From Cliona cf. orientalis (lineage: Eukaryota > Porifera > Demospongiae > Clionaida > Clionaidae), in assembly GCA_963930775.1 (NCBI GenBank), contig OZ005689.1:8320854-8384853 (forward strand): a stretch of 64,000 nucleotides of DNA, in the 5' to 3' direction. A program made the translations under genes and the position numbers. Below, in pieces: positions 48,795 through 60,244 of the stretch (position 1 is its first letter; each line of letters begins with the position of its first letter). Below the pieces are notes generated by a model, which ran no database searches, was not told the DNA's origin, and saw nothing but the letters and a program-made list of their open reading frames with translations.

Positions 48795-48900
48795 ATCTAT
48801 GCTGGTGCATGTAGGTTAACATCGACATAGACAGAATTGTCTATCATGGTCTCTCTCTGGCAACAGGTCACAGTCCACTGCCCCCTCAGCCCTCTGGCCA
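48795..48900 (-). pseudogene. Relic receptor tail exon
   Basis: The minus strand reads RETMIDNSVYVDVNLHAPA then stop, matching the tail of genes C and E (MKDNPAYVDVN). No TM or FN3 exon was found next to it before gene G starts. It is probably all that is left of one more paralogue between D and G. Confidence 0.6.
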
Positions 48901-49685
48901 CCCTCCAAACTTGTCATGGTATTGGATATTATACATTAAATTTTAGCATTAATTTTTTTATCTAGCTAGTATAACTTGTCAATGAATGCATTGCCCCCCC
49001 CCCCTCCCAAATTTAATGTTTCCGCTACATACCTGTGCCCCTTCAAAAATTTCAGCCTCATAAAATTATATATTATGCTTTCATCAGTTACTGAATGTTT
49101 TTACAGGCATTTGCAATGGATAGTATTAAATTTCCATAACAATCACAAAATCAAATCACACTGTCACAGCTAGGGTAATAAAATAAACTGTCAGAGAATT
49201 ATCAATAATTATGGTTACTGAAACTCTATGACTGTTATAATCATTAATTGTGGTATAATATTATGGCAGTACAAGAGACTGGAATAATCATAACAATGTC
49301 ATGTGTCTTGTTTTCCTCTTCTGCAATTATTTTGTAGGTAAGTGCACCTGGTCCATTGAAATGCTGGGAGGTTCAAAGGGCAGTGGGAAAATATAAATGT
49401 ACCCCTGTAATTTGCCAATGGGCCTGGAGTAATTTGGAGTGTCATCATTGAAAGCACTCGATACAAATAATTAATAATAGCAGCCATAATTATTATGCAT
49501 TGGAGTAAAACTATAAGTGGGTTCCCTTTACTGTAATAATAATATTACTAATAGTTAACATTAATTATCTATACCAGTCAGTGCTATGATGAAGGTCATA
49601 GCATGAGGTCGACGTCATTATATTTTTGCATCATATTAATATTATTAGTACAATGAGTATAGCTAAGTATGCATGACATTAGACT

Positions 49686-51228
49686 TTATTGTGTTATTAT
49701 CGTAGCATAGGCTGGGTTCTCTTCCATGACCACTGTCTTTGGCACAGCCAAGTTGTATGCTCCACAGGAGTTCATCACTATCCTTTCGGCTTCCTGTATA
49801 GTGTCATCATTGTGGTCTGGACCTCTTTTTTCTGTGTGTGTAATTGATTTTTTTCATCATAATATTAGCGTTAGCATCATACACTTACTCTTTAGCTGCA
49901 CAGCCACAAGTGTTGCTATGATGACTATTGCAAATACCACAAGTATGACAGACACTGTTACAATGACTACACGTCATAAATATTAAATTTTGCTACTATC
50001 ATAATTGCATCATTGATACTAATTAAGTTAGGCTTCACTTTACCAGGAATGATCTGCAATAGTAGTTTTGGTTCCACTGGGTCACTGGTTGGACCTGCTC
50101 TACCTGGTGTATGTATAGCACTGAATTGTGTTGAAAGACCTTCAGAGTTTAATACGAGGCAGCACAATGTCGTCATGATAGTTGAAGGACTCACAGAAAC
50201 TGCAACTGGGATTCAGATTCACCTATTAATGCAATGTGATATGTACATGTTATACTTACCCTCAACTAGGTGCATGTACGAAGCATTAATTTCCTTAGTA
50301 TTCCCACTCCTAGCTCCGATGATGTTGCTCCTAGGAGTTACAGTAAACTGAAAGAGGTCTTATGGATCTGGGTTCTCAATTACAAAGTTATAGTATGTTT
50401 CAAACACACTGCAGTTACTGATTAAGTGATCTCTTTCCATTCCTTCATCGGTGATGTTAAATACATTAACACAGTAGACAATGTCTGGCTCAGCAGTTGT
50501 GAGATTCAGTGAAAATGGTGGCTGCCAGGATAGTTGAATAGCTGATGATGTCCTTTTGGCTATTAGATTGATGATAGCATCGAGTGGGCCTAAAGATAGC
50601 TCATATAAATAACAATGTCTGTAGCTGTTTATCAAGAAACAAAATTAATGAGGATATGTAATGGAATAATAATACATTACAATACTTGATACTAGGTGGT
50701 TATTAATCATTAAATTAATCTTGACTACTAAATCTTCATGGATTTACACTTTAATACTGTTTAACAGGCTAGTATGAAGAACCTTGTACAATGAGCAGTG
50801 CTGGTGTAGATTCAATGAAATTCGCTGTTCCATTGAGCCCAATGATGTACAGTATACACACAATACTCGTTCCATTGAACTGTGGGAGAGAAGGGATAAT
50901 CAATGCCTCTGTATTATTACCACGTCCCTCTCTCCTTATCTGACCTCCACCAGCGTTCACATTGCGCAAGGATATTCCGTTTATTTGCCACTCAATAGAA
51001 CTACTGTCAGTAGGAACTTGGCACAAGAACGTAGCATCCAGTCCCTCAGCTTGTACTACTGTGGTTGGTGAAATGCTACCTGCTATGGTTTCCCAAAGAT
51101 CAAATAATAAAGTTATAGGGACCAATAATTGATTGTATTAAGTATGCACTGAATTATGATATTTTAAACTCACAGTCAGTCACGAAATATGAAAAAGAGA
51201 GGAGAGCAAGTACTTGAAAATACATCAT
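49686..51228 (-). pseudogene. Receptor gene G: copy of gene B with one nonsense codon
   Basis: Exons: 51174-51228 (signal, MMYFQVLALLSFSYF), 50783-51079 (Ig), 50260-50589 (FN3), 50044-50199, 49889-49966 (TM, VTVSVILVVFAIVIIATLV) and 49686-49831 (tail; MEENPAYATIITQ then stop). Exon number, phases and lengths follow gene B almost exactly. The FN3 exon has TAA where gene B has AAT (in NPDP-stop-DLFQ), and this is the only break; after it the frame reads on to the natural end. The tail and signal are well kept, so inactivation is recent, or the stop is an allele or an error. Confidence 0.8.
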
Positions 51229-52221
51229 GCTTTATCATGATTAACAGATATAGGCATGCAGGGTTGGGGTCTCGTGATATTTGTCACAAACAACTGTTAC
51301 ACTGGTTGCACTAGTATTAAAATAATGTACATACATGTATGTAGCTGTACAGAACACTTTGAGGTTCCCAAATGTGCAGTTATGCTATCCGGATTGAAAA
51401 TGATCAGATCACGATTACATAACTATCTGTGAATTAGTAAATGCACCCCCAATAGGCATCATATGCACAGTCAACAATCCCGGTTGACAGTAGTTGTTTA
51501 GATGGCTTAGCAGGATCCTGAAGGGCTAGCTATACATTAAATTTTGATTACAATAATTTATGAGCAAGCTAGTCTTTTCCCGAGTATATACAACCTGCAA
51601 ATCTGCACTGTGTTCATAGTGCCTCTTATGGGACGCTAATGAGAAACGTTTCAAAATTTTTAATATGCAAAATGTTTGCAACTTTTCCCATGTATTCAAC
51701 AATAATCCTGCTAGCCTCTTCAGAACAATCAGGTTCTACACACACATTAACTACCATGATAATATTATGATAATGCGTGATTTGGATAGATACTATCATA
51801 ACTTACATACATTGTAGAATAGGATATACTCTTGGCACAACGGTTAAGGGGTCAAGGCTGCAGCTGTGTTGTGTGGGCAGTGGAATTATCGGGCAGTTGG
51901 AGGAAAATGGTCCAGAGGCAACAAGGCAAACGGACTAAAGGCCAAGAAAAGTGGTACTAAGAAAAGTTCCCCCCACAGATGCCTCCTCTGACATACTGGA
52001 TCCATCACTTCAACCTTTTAAACCACAGAGATCGTCGATTGAGACGATCACCAGACCCAAGGTCAGCCATGGAAGTTCGAAAAGGGAGGAGTGTGACAAA
52101 GCGATTAAATATTAAGTACTTGGAACATGAACACCATACATGAATAATTATTAGCAGCTACAAATAATTCTGCACAAATAATTGATGTAATCATAATTAT
52201 CATGATAATTATGATTATGGT
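51229..52221. other. Spacer between receptor genes G and E
   Basis: No coding seen. Homologous in part to 26674-27706. Confidence 0.45.
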
Positions 52222-55163
52222 CTATGGAAGTGTACGAATGTTAACATCAACATAGGCAGGATTATCTTTCATGGTCACTCTATGTCGAGAAAGTTGAACC
52301 ACTTGATAAGCAGCACACCTCTTCATCTCCACATCCACCTCACTCTCACCCAGGAATGGCCTACCACCCTCATCTGGGGAAATATCAACATGATCTGGAT
52401 TAGTTGATGAGTGTCTAAACTTGCTCGAGTGAAATCTCTTGATACAGTAAAGAAGCACTGAAAGAGTAGTTCCCACGAGTACCACTGCTACTAAGACTGC
52501 TACTGACAAGAGAGGAAGGTATAATGGAGCAGTCACTTGAAGCTGACATGTATATCAATTACATAACCTCACCTGCACACACTATACCAATAATGCAATA
52601 CAATGATCTTGGACTAGAAGCTGAAAGAAAATTATATGAGTTCAATTTCAAGATGCAGATCAATGAATACTGGCACATACACATATGGTGAATCATTGCT
52701 ATGGACCTCCTTCCACCAATCACTCCGACCTGGTACTGCTCCAGGTTGACTCCCTCAATACATCCATATGCAGTGTCACCAGATCTGGTGAACTTATGAC
52801 TTGATTCAATGTTCATCAGTCCACTAGAGCTGAGCTGAGAGATTCGCTGATGTACCACTGCCACACAGTCGGTGGAAGAATTGTCCAGGAAGGTACAGGT
52901 GATGCAAATTATACTGGAAGATGTCTTAATAAGATCAAATTCTACGAGTGGTGGCTGCTGTGGTGCCCCGTCTGTAATACTCTTGTAAGTTTATTATGAA
53001 ATGCTAATTGTATGTCCACAAACCTTGATGGCTATTGGATACAGTAATATTCCTTGGTGAAATTATTACTCTTGGGAATGGCAGTCCATTCACTAAAGCA
53101 AAGGTAGACACTCCATACTCAGCTCCAGTTAGACCAGTCACATTCAGGCTTATCCTATCAAATGTAGCTTGTTTTACAATGTAGTGTATATTCTGGGAGC
53201 TTGAGCTGTTGAGGGAATACAACACTCCAGTAGCGGTGGATCTGCTAATAAGTTCACCAGTTACACTAATCTGACCAGGAAGTTGAGAGCTAGCAACAAC
53301 ATTCTGAATGTCATGGGTACCTTTTAGTAATTTTCAAGAATTATTGTTCACTCCACTAGGGATCTACTGAAATTCTTTCTAACTTACTTAGCACATAATT
53401 AGTCACTACCCTTTCACTCTCACACCATATTATGCTAGAATGGAAGCTCTCCACAGCGAGTTTGGTGGTACACTTTCTTCTACATGCATGTCTATCATTT
53501 CTCCATTTCTCTCCACAGTGATGTTGATGACTAAGTCCTCACGGCCATCAAGAGACTCCAGAGTCATCTCGTAGTAAGAAGGAACTGGAACAGCAATCTG
53601 AAATAGTCCATACATGTACATACCAATAGAAGTCAATTCTGTCTTACTTGAATAGTTATCTGACAATTTCTTGTTAGTTCGAGTAAAGTTGGCCCATTCA
53701 GTGACATGAACATTTCTGTAAAAGTTAATGATTATACGAATAATCATTGGATACTCTTCCCTCTATTTAGAAATGGCTTTCAATAAGAGTTCGATCGACC
53801 CCCCCCCCCCCCCCCCCCAACCTTGTGATTGATCACAGCATATTACCTTTCATTTCAGCAGTTGGTCCATTCCTTGCTTCTCTCACATTGTTTCTTGCAG
53901 CAATGACAGCTTTGTAAATCTGCATCAAGTCAAGACCTTCCTCAGTAACATTGCTACCAGCCACTTCTGTTCGATTTATAAGGATATTCTGGCCACAAGT
54001 GATCTGGTAGAGTTCAACAGTGTAGAGTATGTCTGGATCGACATCAGTGATATCAAGAGTAGGGAGAGGGTTCCACAATGATATCAGCTCATCCTCAGAA
54101 TGGTCCCTTATGAGGGTTGCATTTTCAACTTGTTTGGGAGTGTCTGCTTGAGAAGTAGACACACTAATGATAGTACTATTTTGCTATATATGTGCATAAT
54201 AATATTCTACAGATACCTTGTATAAATAATAGCACAGTTGGTGCAAACTGAGGTGATGATCCATCAATAAATGTCGCTATACACTCAACTGTTGTTCCAT
54301 TATAGACAAGAAGGGTTCCAATTGATAATATTGTAACATCGTTTGGTGTAGCACTAGAGATGTTCTGAAAGGTAGCTACATTCAGTAGTATTCCATTCAC
54401 TCTCCAACCAACTGCAATAGCCAGTGGATGCTGACACTGAAAAGTGGCAGTTCCTTGTTCCACAGCCACAGTCAGTGGAGAGGGAGTAATCACAAAGTTG
54501 GTAGCACCTGGCAGTGAAGATGGTGGCAATTGACTCAAAATTAATTGTAATGTCACTATCATGACTTCTACCTGGAGATGTATTTGTTGGAGTTATCTCA
54601 AAATGGGTAGTACCTGGTAAGGAATCTGTTGGGGTGAAGAATATGGTAGCTGGAGGAGACACTTCAGGTAGAGATCCATCAAAGAAGACTGCCACACACT
54701 CCACCACTGTTCCATTGTACTGTGGTTCAGCTGGGATGGTCAGAGTGCTCACTATAGTACCACTTTCATTGACAGATCCAGGTCTGATGTCAGGGAACCG
54801 TCCACTTGGTGAGCCATTCACTCTCCAAGAGATGTGAGCATCCAAAGTCATGTGACGACACCTACAAGGTGGTGTTGCTGTTCCTAACTCAACCGTTACA
54901 TTGGCAGGGATTTCAACAAATCCTGTACTCAACGGTAATTATTTAAATTGGTCACAATATTATTCAGTGCTAAAATTAATATTATAATAGTAATAATTAT
55001 AATAAAGGCTATCTAGCTATCAAGCCCTCCAATTCTACCAGCTTTAATAATCATCACATTTTAGAAATTGGAACAGGCCTGCCATGGTGATGCAGTAACA
55101 TGACTTACCAGCCAATGAAAAAGGAAATAATACTAAAGTGAAACACAGACACCTGCAGCTCAT
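52222..55163 (-). CDS. Receptor gene E: signal, two Ig, FN3s, TM, NPAY tail; one frame break
   Basis: Exons: 55109-55163 (signal, MSCRCLCFTLVLFPFSLA), 54572-54922 (Ig; EIPANVTVE, CRCRHM, ECVAVFF), 54217-54507 (Ig; FQCQHP, ECIATFI), 53847-54143 (FN3; LWNPLPTLDITD), 53648-53715 and 53389-53597 (split FN3), 53024-53320 (FN3), 52681-52971 (juxtamembrane), 52222-52535 (TM LPLLSVAVLVAVVLVG plus tail MKDNPAYVDVNIRTLP). Boundaries are phase 1 except the phase-0 junction inside the split FN3. The exon 53389-53597 is 209 nt where 208 is expected, and the frame changes after WRASIL; the other frame then reads IWCESERVV to the donor. Otherwise intact. It is the complete version of relic C and shares its tail almost word for word. 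Confidence 0.78.
53801..53818. repeat. Poly-C tract in gene E intron
   Basis: Eighteen C in a row on the plus strand, next to the FN3 exon. Confidence 0.9.
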
Positions 55164-57340
55164 TATTCTCCCTAACCGCTAAGTTAGGAGTGCATGCTAA
55201 GACACTCTATTCAAGACAATAATTGTTAGCAACCACAAATAGTCCATGCATATGTATAATAATACTGATCAGATAGTATTATACATGGTGAATGTTTTGA
55301 TAATTATTAGCATTAATTAGTAATGGAGAGCATAAACAATAATTTATTCTCATAATATTATCTGGAATCAACCACACGTACCAGCTTTCACTTTCAACAA
55401 TAAGCCGGCATTGATTTGATCCATACATGAAAATAGCATTGTGTTTACGTTCTCCATCACAAAACATGTACTAAGTGTTTATCAAAACATTCAGTACCAA
55501 AGAAAGTGTATGCAGAGCCACATGATAATCATTGCTATTGTTTATGCTGAGAAAGGAAACCATTGCTAGAACCTAGCATCAACTGTGTCTATAGATGAAA
55601 ACGCCAGTGAGATGTTTGTTTGTCTAAATATTGAGTGCACGTGCACCCATGCAGCTCCTGCACCTCCCCAGCTGCAGTGCCTATGGGACTGATAATACCA
55701 TGATCATAGGTGCAGTCACTTAGTGTATACGTGGTGAGGTTTCCTGGGAAATGTAGTAAGAATAAACTAGAATTTATAATCGTTACTGTGACAACATGCA
55801 TCTGTAAACTAATCCCTTGGTACTAGGTGGCACAACTATTATATATTATTATACGCTGTTGATGTAACCTCCCTTTGTATCTACCTCACTCTCGAGTGGT
55901 AATTTCTGATCATCCGTGCTAACTCATTGCACATAAGAGACTAGACGTTGGTAGTCGTAGTGGCTTAGTCCCTATACTCCTCCACTTTATAGGGGAATGT
56001 CATAGTATCCATGACATGTTATCGTGCATACGTCAATCAGACCAGACTCTCATATTATGTCCGTATTAAATAACCAGTAAATAATCCCATAATAATTATG
56101 CAGAGCAAAAAATGCCTTACAAAAGGAAGAGGCATGTATATAGAGCAATCACTAAAACATCCATTTCCTCACCTTGCACGTCCCTTTAAGGAATAATTAT
56201 GTCATGCTATAAAGCCAATTGCCTGACACCGGTAATTGAAGCTGCACACATCCACACAGTAAATGAACATCTGGTCTGGCTGGTGACTGATGTACCATGT
56301 CATTGTTTTTGCTGTCTCTGTTCTGAGTTCCTTGTGTGTAGTAATAACAATAATTATTCCACAAATAACCAACCAGATAAGTCACATACAATTAGTTAAT
56401 CAATCACTGGTTATATATTTTGTCCATACTTGGTTGCATAAGTTTCATGCCTCTTTGCTCTTTGAGTAATGTTATCATGCAGAGATATAAGGCATTAAGT
56501 TGTTTACAGTGTGGAATGCAGAGTAGCCAGAGGGCGAGTCCCCACGCTCTCTGAAGATTACAAGGCAAGGTGCATTAGCGAGAGTACTTAAAATTTAAAT
56601 GTTTTAGATTCCATTTCACTGGCTATAGTAGAGTGTAAATATGATTAGCACATCTGTATGTACACTCTTAGCTACCATACAAGGTAGACCTGCTTAGAGA
56701 GGTGCCATTACGAAGTGCTTTGTTATCCCTATACTAAAATTCTTTTGAGAGCCTATCCTATAATAATTGTGTACAAAGTTATTGACTAGCGAATTGATAG
56801 AGTTAGCTCTTGTATACAACTTGAAGCTTACATTATTTATTAACTTGCAAGTGCATCTCAATATCAATGTAGCTATGAACATGCCATTACCAAGGTAATT
56901 GACTAGTGAATTTATTTAATTGATAGAGTTCCATGGATCTTGTATACAACTTGAAGCTTATTAACTTGCAAATGTATCTCTAAATTGTGGCAAATACCAA
57001 TGCATGTAGCTATGAGTATGCCGCTACCAATGGTATAAAAGTTGTAACCTTAAAAATGATTTTGAGAATCCCAATTCCATAGTATCACCTTGAGTAAGAT
57101 GAGTAAGCCACATACCACAGTAGCCACAACTTTAAAGTAACAATGAACACGACTGTACTAACCGAAGTATAAACTGAATATGTCTTGAGTGATTATTTTT
57201 GACACACAATTGTAAAATAACATACGCTAAGCATGTAGTAGGATGAAAACCAAACTAATAGCTACACACATACTGCATACATGCACTCACTATGATCATT
57301 GTAGTCATGTCTAAACTTATGGTAGAGGACATACTGTTAA
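55164..57340. other. Spacer between gene E and GPCR copy 2
   Basis: No gene recognised. From about 56480 on, the sequence is homologous to 36630-37380, the 3' flank of GPCR copy 1 (shared GGCATTAAGT, GAGGGCGAGTCC, GAAGTGCTTTGTTATCC), which marks the start of the duplicated block. Confidence 0.55.
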
Positions 57341-57467
57341 TCATGCATGGGTAGAAACAGTTTTCCCCGAAAGTGCATCCTGAGAAGGAGTGTAGTGACT
57401 GTACTTCTCCCTGAACAATGGAATTATCGGAGGAAGAAATAGAACAAAGAGGCAGATGTAGACTGAG

Positions 57468-59654
57468 CTAGCTGTCCAGCAAGATACTTATGACAACAAA
57501 ATTAGCAGTTATGCCAACATTAATGATTCGGATTATCAAGTAAATTGGGATACTGACGGATGAGATGATGGAGAGGAGATAGACCAGGATAACAACATTG
57601 TTTGTTTCAAACTGTTTCAGACTCACCTTGCGAGTGAGAAGTGCAAAGGTCAGAGAAGACAGCATGATGATGCCTTTGTAACTAACAGTGGTGAGCAGCC
57701 AGATTTCAGTCCATTTTGATTCACACTTGATCTCCGTCGCTATAATACCAACGTCATCCAAGAATGTACGATCTTCTTTGGACTTCAATGGGTCATAAGA
57801 AGTCCAGACAACTCCAATAAGGATGTCGACAAGGAATAAAAGAAGAATGAATCCAGCAAGGGTTTTGTCCTTGATCAATCTTTTGTTTAACGTCATCACA
57901 TCCTTCTTCTTGAAGATGTAATAGAGTCGCCAAGTCTTGAGGCACACAGTAGCCAGTATTAGTGTAAGTCCCATACTAGCCGTCCACAGTATGAAGTTAC
58001 AGAGTCCAGTCTGTGTTGATGAGTGCAATTTTATGGTCTCGCTTAGAGCGTAAAACACAGCACTTATGATCACCAAGTAACACCCCACAAAGACAAAGTG
58101 GTTAAGTCGATAGCTGGAGGCTTTAATGGTTGTGTAGTTACGGTACACCACGTTGATCACATGAGCAGGAATGGCTAGGAGAAGAGCAGTAATTTCGATG
58201 ATTATGAAAATTACAGCAATCACTGTGTTTAAACGCCTAAGGGTATGTGGAAAATCATCGTCAATAAAGACTGGATTTGCGGTTGGAAAAATTGTCAGTT
58301 CTCCAGATCTGTAGAAGCCAATCCTTTCGCTCACACCACTGTGACTGCTAATATTATTATACTGATACAAATCCATTGTTTTGCTCAAAAATTCCGTTTC
58401 ATTATCAAACCTTATTTGTCCACTTATCCCTTGAAAATCCAAACCTAGCAGGTGTCTTTGAATAATTGCTGTAATCTCATCCTGCCTGTTGCGGCTCTCG
58501 CTTGTGAAGGTGATGTTATTGGCATCCAATTCAGGAAGGGAGCTGTTCAATGCAAGAGCCAATGCCCATACAGTATCGTAAACTGGATTGGTCCAGGTTG
58601 TTAAGTTATACATGGATCGGACAGAACACTCATACACCTCATCTTCAATTTTATACTCAGTAAGATACTGATTATATGATAGACCTGAGAAAGTGCTCAC
58701 GTTTTCTGTGTCAGGTTGAAACCTAATGAAATAATAAAGAAGCCCATTCACTGCAGTAGAGAAATCTCTAGGTGAACAGTAGTATCTGGTACCGTCATAG
58801 TTGAACTCAGCTTCACGATAAAAATCTGAATCATAGAGGAGCTCGGACACCCACTGATAGTTAGGATAGATCATGCCTTGGTGGTAAGCCAGACACAGCA
58901 CCTTTCGAGTGAGTCTAGCTGTGCTCTCAATAAAAATGATTCGAAGGAAAGACTGCCTAACTGCTTCAAGTGGAAGAAAAGTATCATAAATTGGAGTTGC
59001 AAACGTTATCTCAAATCCAGGAAGGGTACTTAATTTTTTCCTGAGTTCAAGGAATACTTCACGGCTATACTGACGCTCTCTGTATAACATGGCAACACGT
59101 TTCCAATTATTTTTCTTGATAAGTTCAAAGTATGCATCGGCAGAAGTGGAAATAGATCCTATAATCCCAAATGAATTTGTATAATCAGCAAAGACACCAA
59201 ATCTACCCCAGTTAATGCTTACGAGGGGTAGTCTCTCAGTTGATGTAAGCTGAACAATGCTGAATGCAGAACTGTCACAAGTGGGGCCTACAATTCCTAC
59301 AAGAGGTCTCTCTCTTTCAGCAATGTCTTTAGCATAGCTGTACACGTCTCTCTGTGCTTCGCAGCCTGTATCACTCATGATGAAATCCAAGGTATAGTTT
59401 TTCAAAATGTCACTACGATGGTTGATGTGCTTGACAGCCAGGTTGGCAATTGGTGTCATTTGATGTCCTTGAAAATCGTAATAGAAAGCAAATGAAGATC
59501 TGTTGAGTGGATCTGCATAGGGAACCATCAGCATAAATGTGATTGTTTTGGCACTAGTGTTTTTATTCTGTACATGGCCACAGTATTGACTCTGAGATAT
59601 GCTGCTAATGCTAAGGATAACAAGTAGAAACCTTACTATGGTACCATGCTCCAT
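57468..59654 (-). CDS. Class C GPCR copy 2 (GABA-B-type layout), truncated in TM7
   Basis: A 728-residue single-exon frame. It has a signal peptide (MEHGTIVRFLLVILSIS), a Venus-flytrap ligand domain (about residues 30-400; FIMSDTGCEAQRD, VGIVGPTCDSSAFSIVQL, SINWGRFGVFADY), no Cys-rich linker and a 7TM_3 region from about residue 465 (VIAVIFIIIEITALLLAIPA; GLCNFILWTASMGLTLI; KTLAGFILLLFLVDILIG). It ends at SILLDS, where copy 1 goes on through TM7. The cause is four extra bases (TAGC/AGCT) near 57467; the rest of TM7 and the tail are still present to 57341 in the shifted frame. Such receptors act at the plasma membrane through G proteins; the ligand is unknown here. About 95 percent like copy 1 by eye. 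Confidence 0.87.
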   Translation of the reverse strand: MEHGTIVRFLLVILSISSISQSQYCGHVQNKNTSAKTITFMLMVPYADPLNRSSFAFYYDFQGHQMTPIANLAVKHINHRSDILKNYTLDFIMSDTGCEAQRDVYSYAKDIAERERPLVGIVGPTCDSSAFSIVQLTSTERLPLVSINWGRFGVFADYTNSFGIIGSISTSADAYFELIKKNNWKRVAMLYRERQYSREVFLELRKKLSTLPGFEITFATPIYDTFLPLEAVRQSFLRIIFIESTARLTRKVLCLAYHQGMIYPNYQWVSELLYDSDFYREAEFNYDGTRYYCSPRDFSTAVNGLLYYFIRFQPDTENVSTFSGLSYNQYLTEYKIEDEVYECSVRSMYNLTTWTNPVYDTVWALALALNSSLPELDANNITFTSESRNRQDEITAIIQRHLLGLDFQGISGQIRFDNETEFLSKTMDLYQYNNISSHSGVSERIGFYRSGELTIFPTANPVFIDDDFPHTLRRLNTVIAVIFIIIEITALLLAIPAHVINVVYRNYTTIKASSYRLNHFVFVGCYLVIISAVFYALSETIKLHSSTQTGLCNFILWTASMGLTLILATVCLKTWRLYYIFKKKDVMTLNKRLIKDKTLAGFILLLFLVDILIGVVWTSYDPLKSKEDRTFLDDVGIIATEIKCESKWTEIWLLTTVSYKGIIMLSSLTFALLTRKVSLKQFETNNVVILVYLLSIISSVSIPIYLIIRIINVGITANFVVISILLDS

Positions 59655-60244
59655 TGTTGACTGCTTAGTTGGACAAATACGTCTGAATGATCACATCATG
59701 AGCATCATGCATGCACACTGCTGAACTGTGTTGCAAAAGACTACATGCCTATTTATGTACTATGAAGACGGTGGTCAGTGTGCATACTCTTTCATGCATG
59801 TGACATCATGGGGACTTTAAAATTATAATGCCCTATAGTGGTAATGTATGGAGTTGCCACAAATAATATTATATGACTACATTTTACAGTGATATATATA
59901 TGGCACATGCAATACAAACAGTATGGTGTATTATAATAGTGAAACGGTATGTATACCTAGTAGCTATGCATACACACAGTGGCATAAGAATCAAGGGGAT
60001 TGGGGGGAGACCCCGCTTAAAAAAAATAATATAGGCCCCCCTCTACCAAGAAATTCTTCTACCCAGTAAGTGTGTACGTGTATCTACCTACAAGTGTGCA
60101 TACTTGAATATTGAGTTTATCCATTCTCTGTGATGCATAAATTATATGCATGTAGCTTTGAATCTACGTACATGGATTTTCTGCAACGGCTGCCTCACTA
60201 TAATATTATTATAGTACATGTATCTTGGGCGAGTTAGGCTTTAA

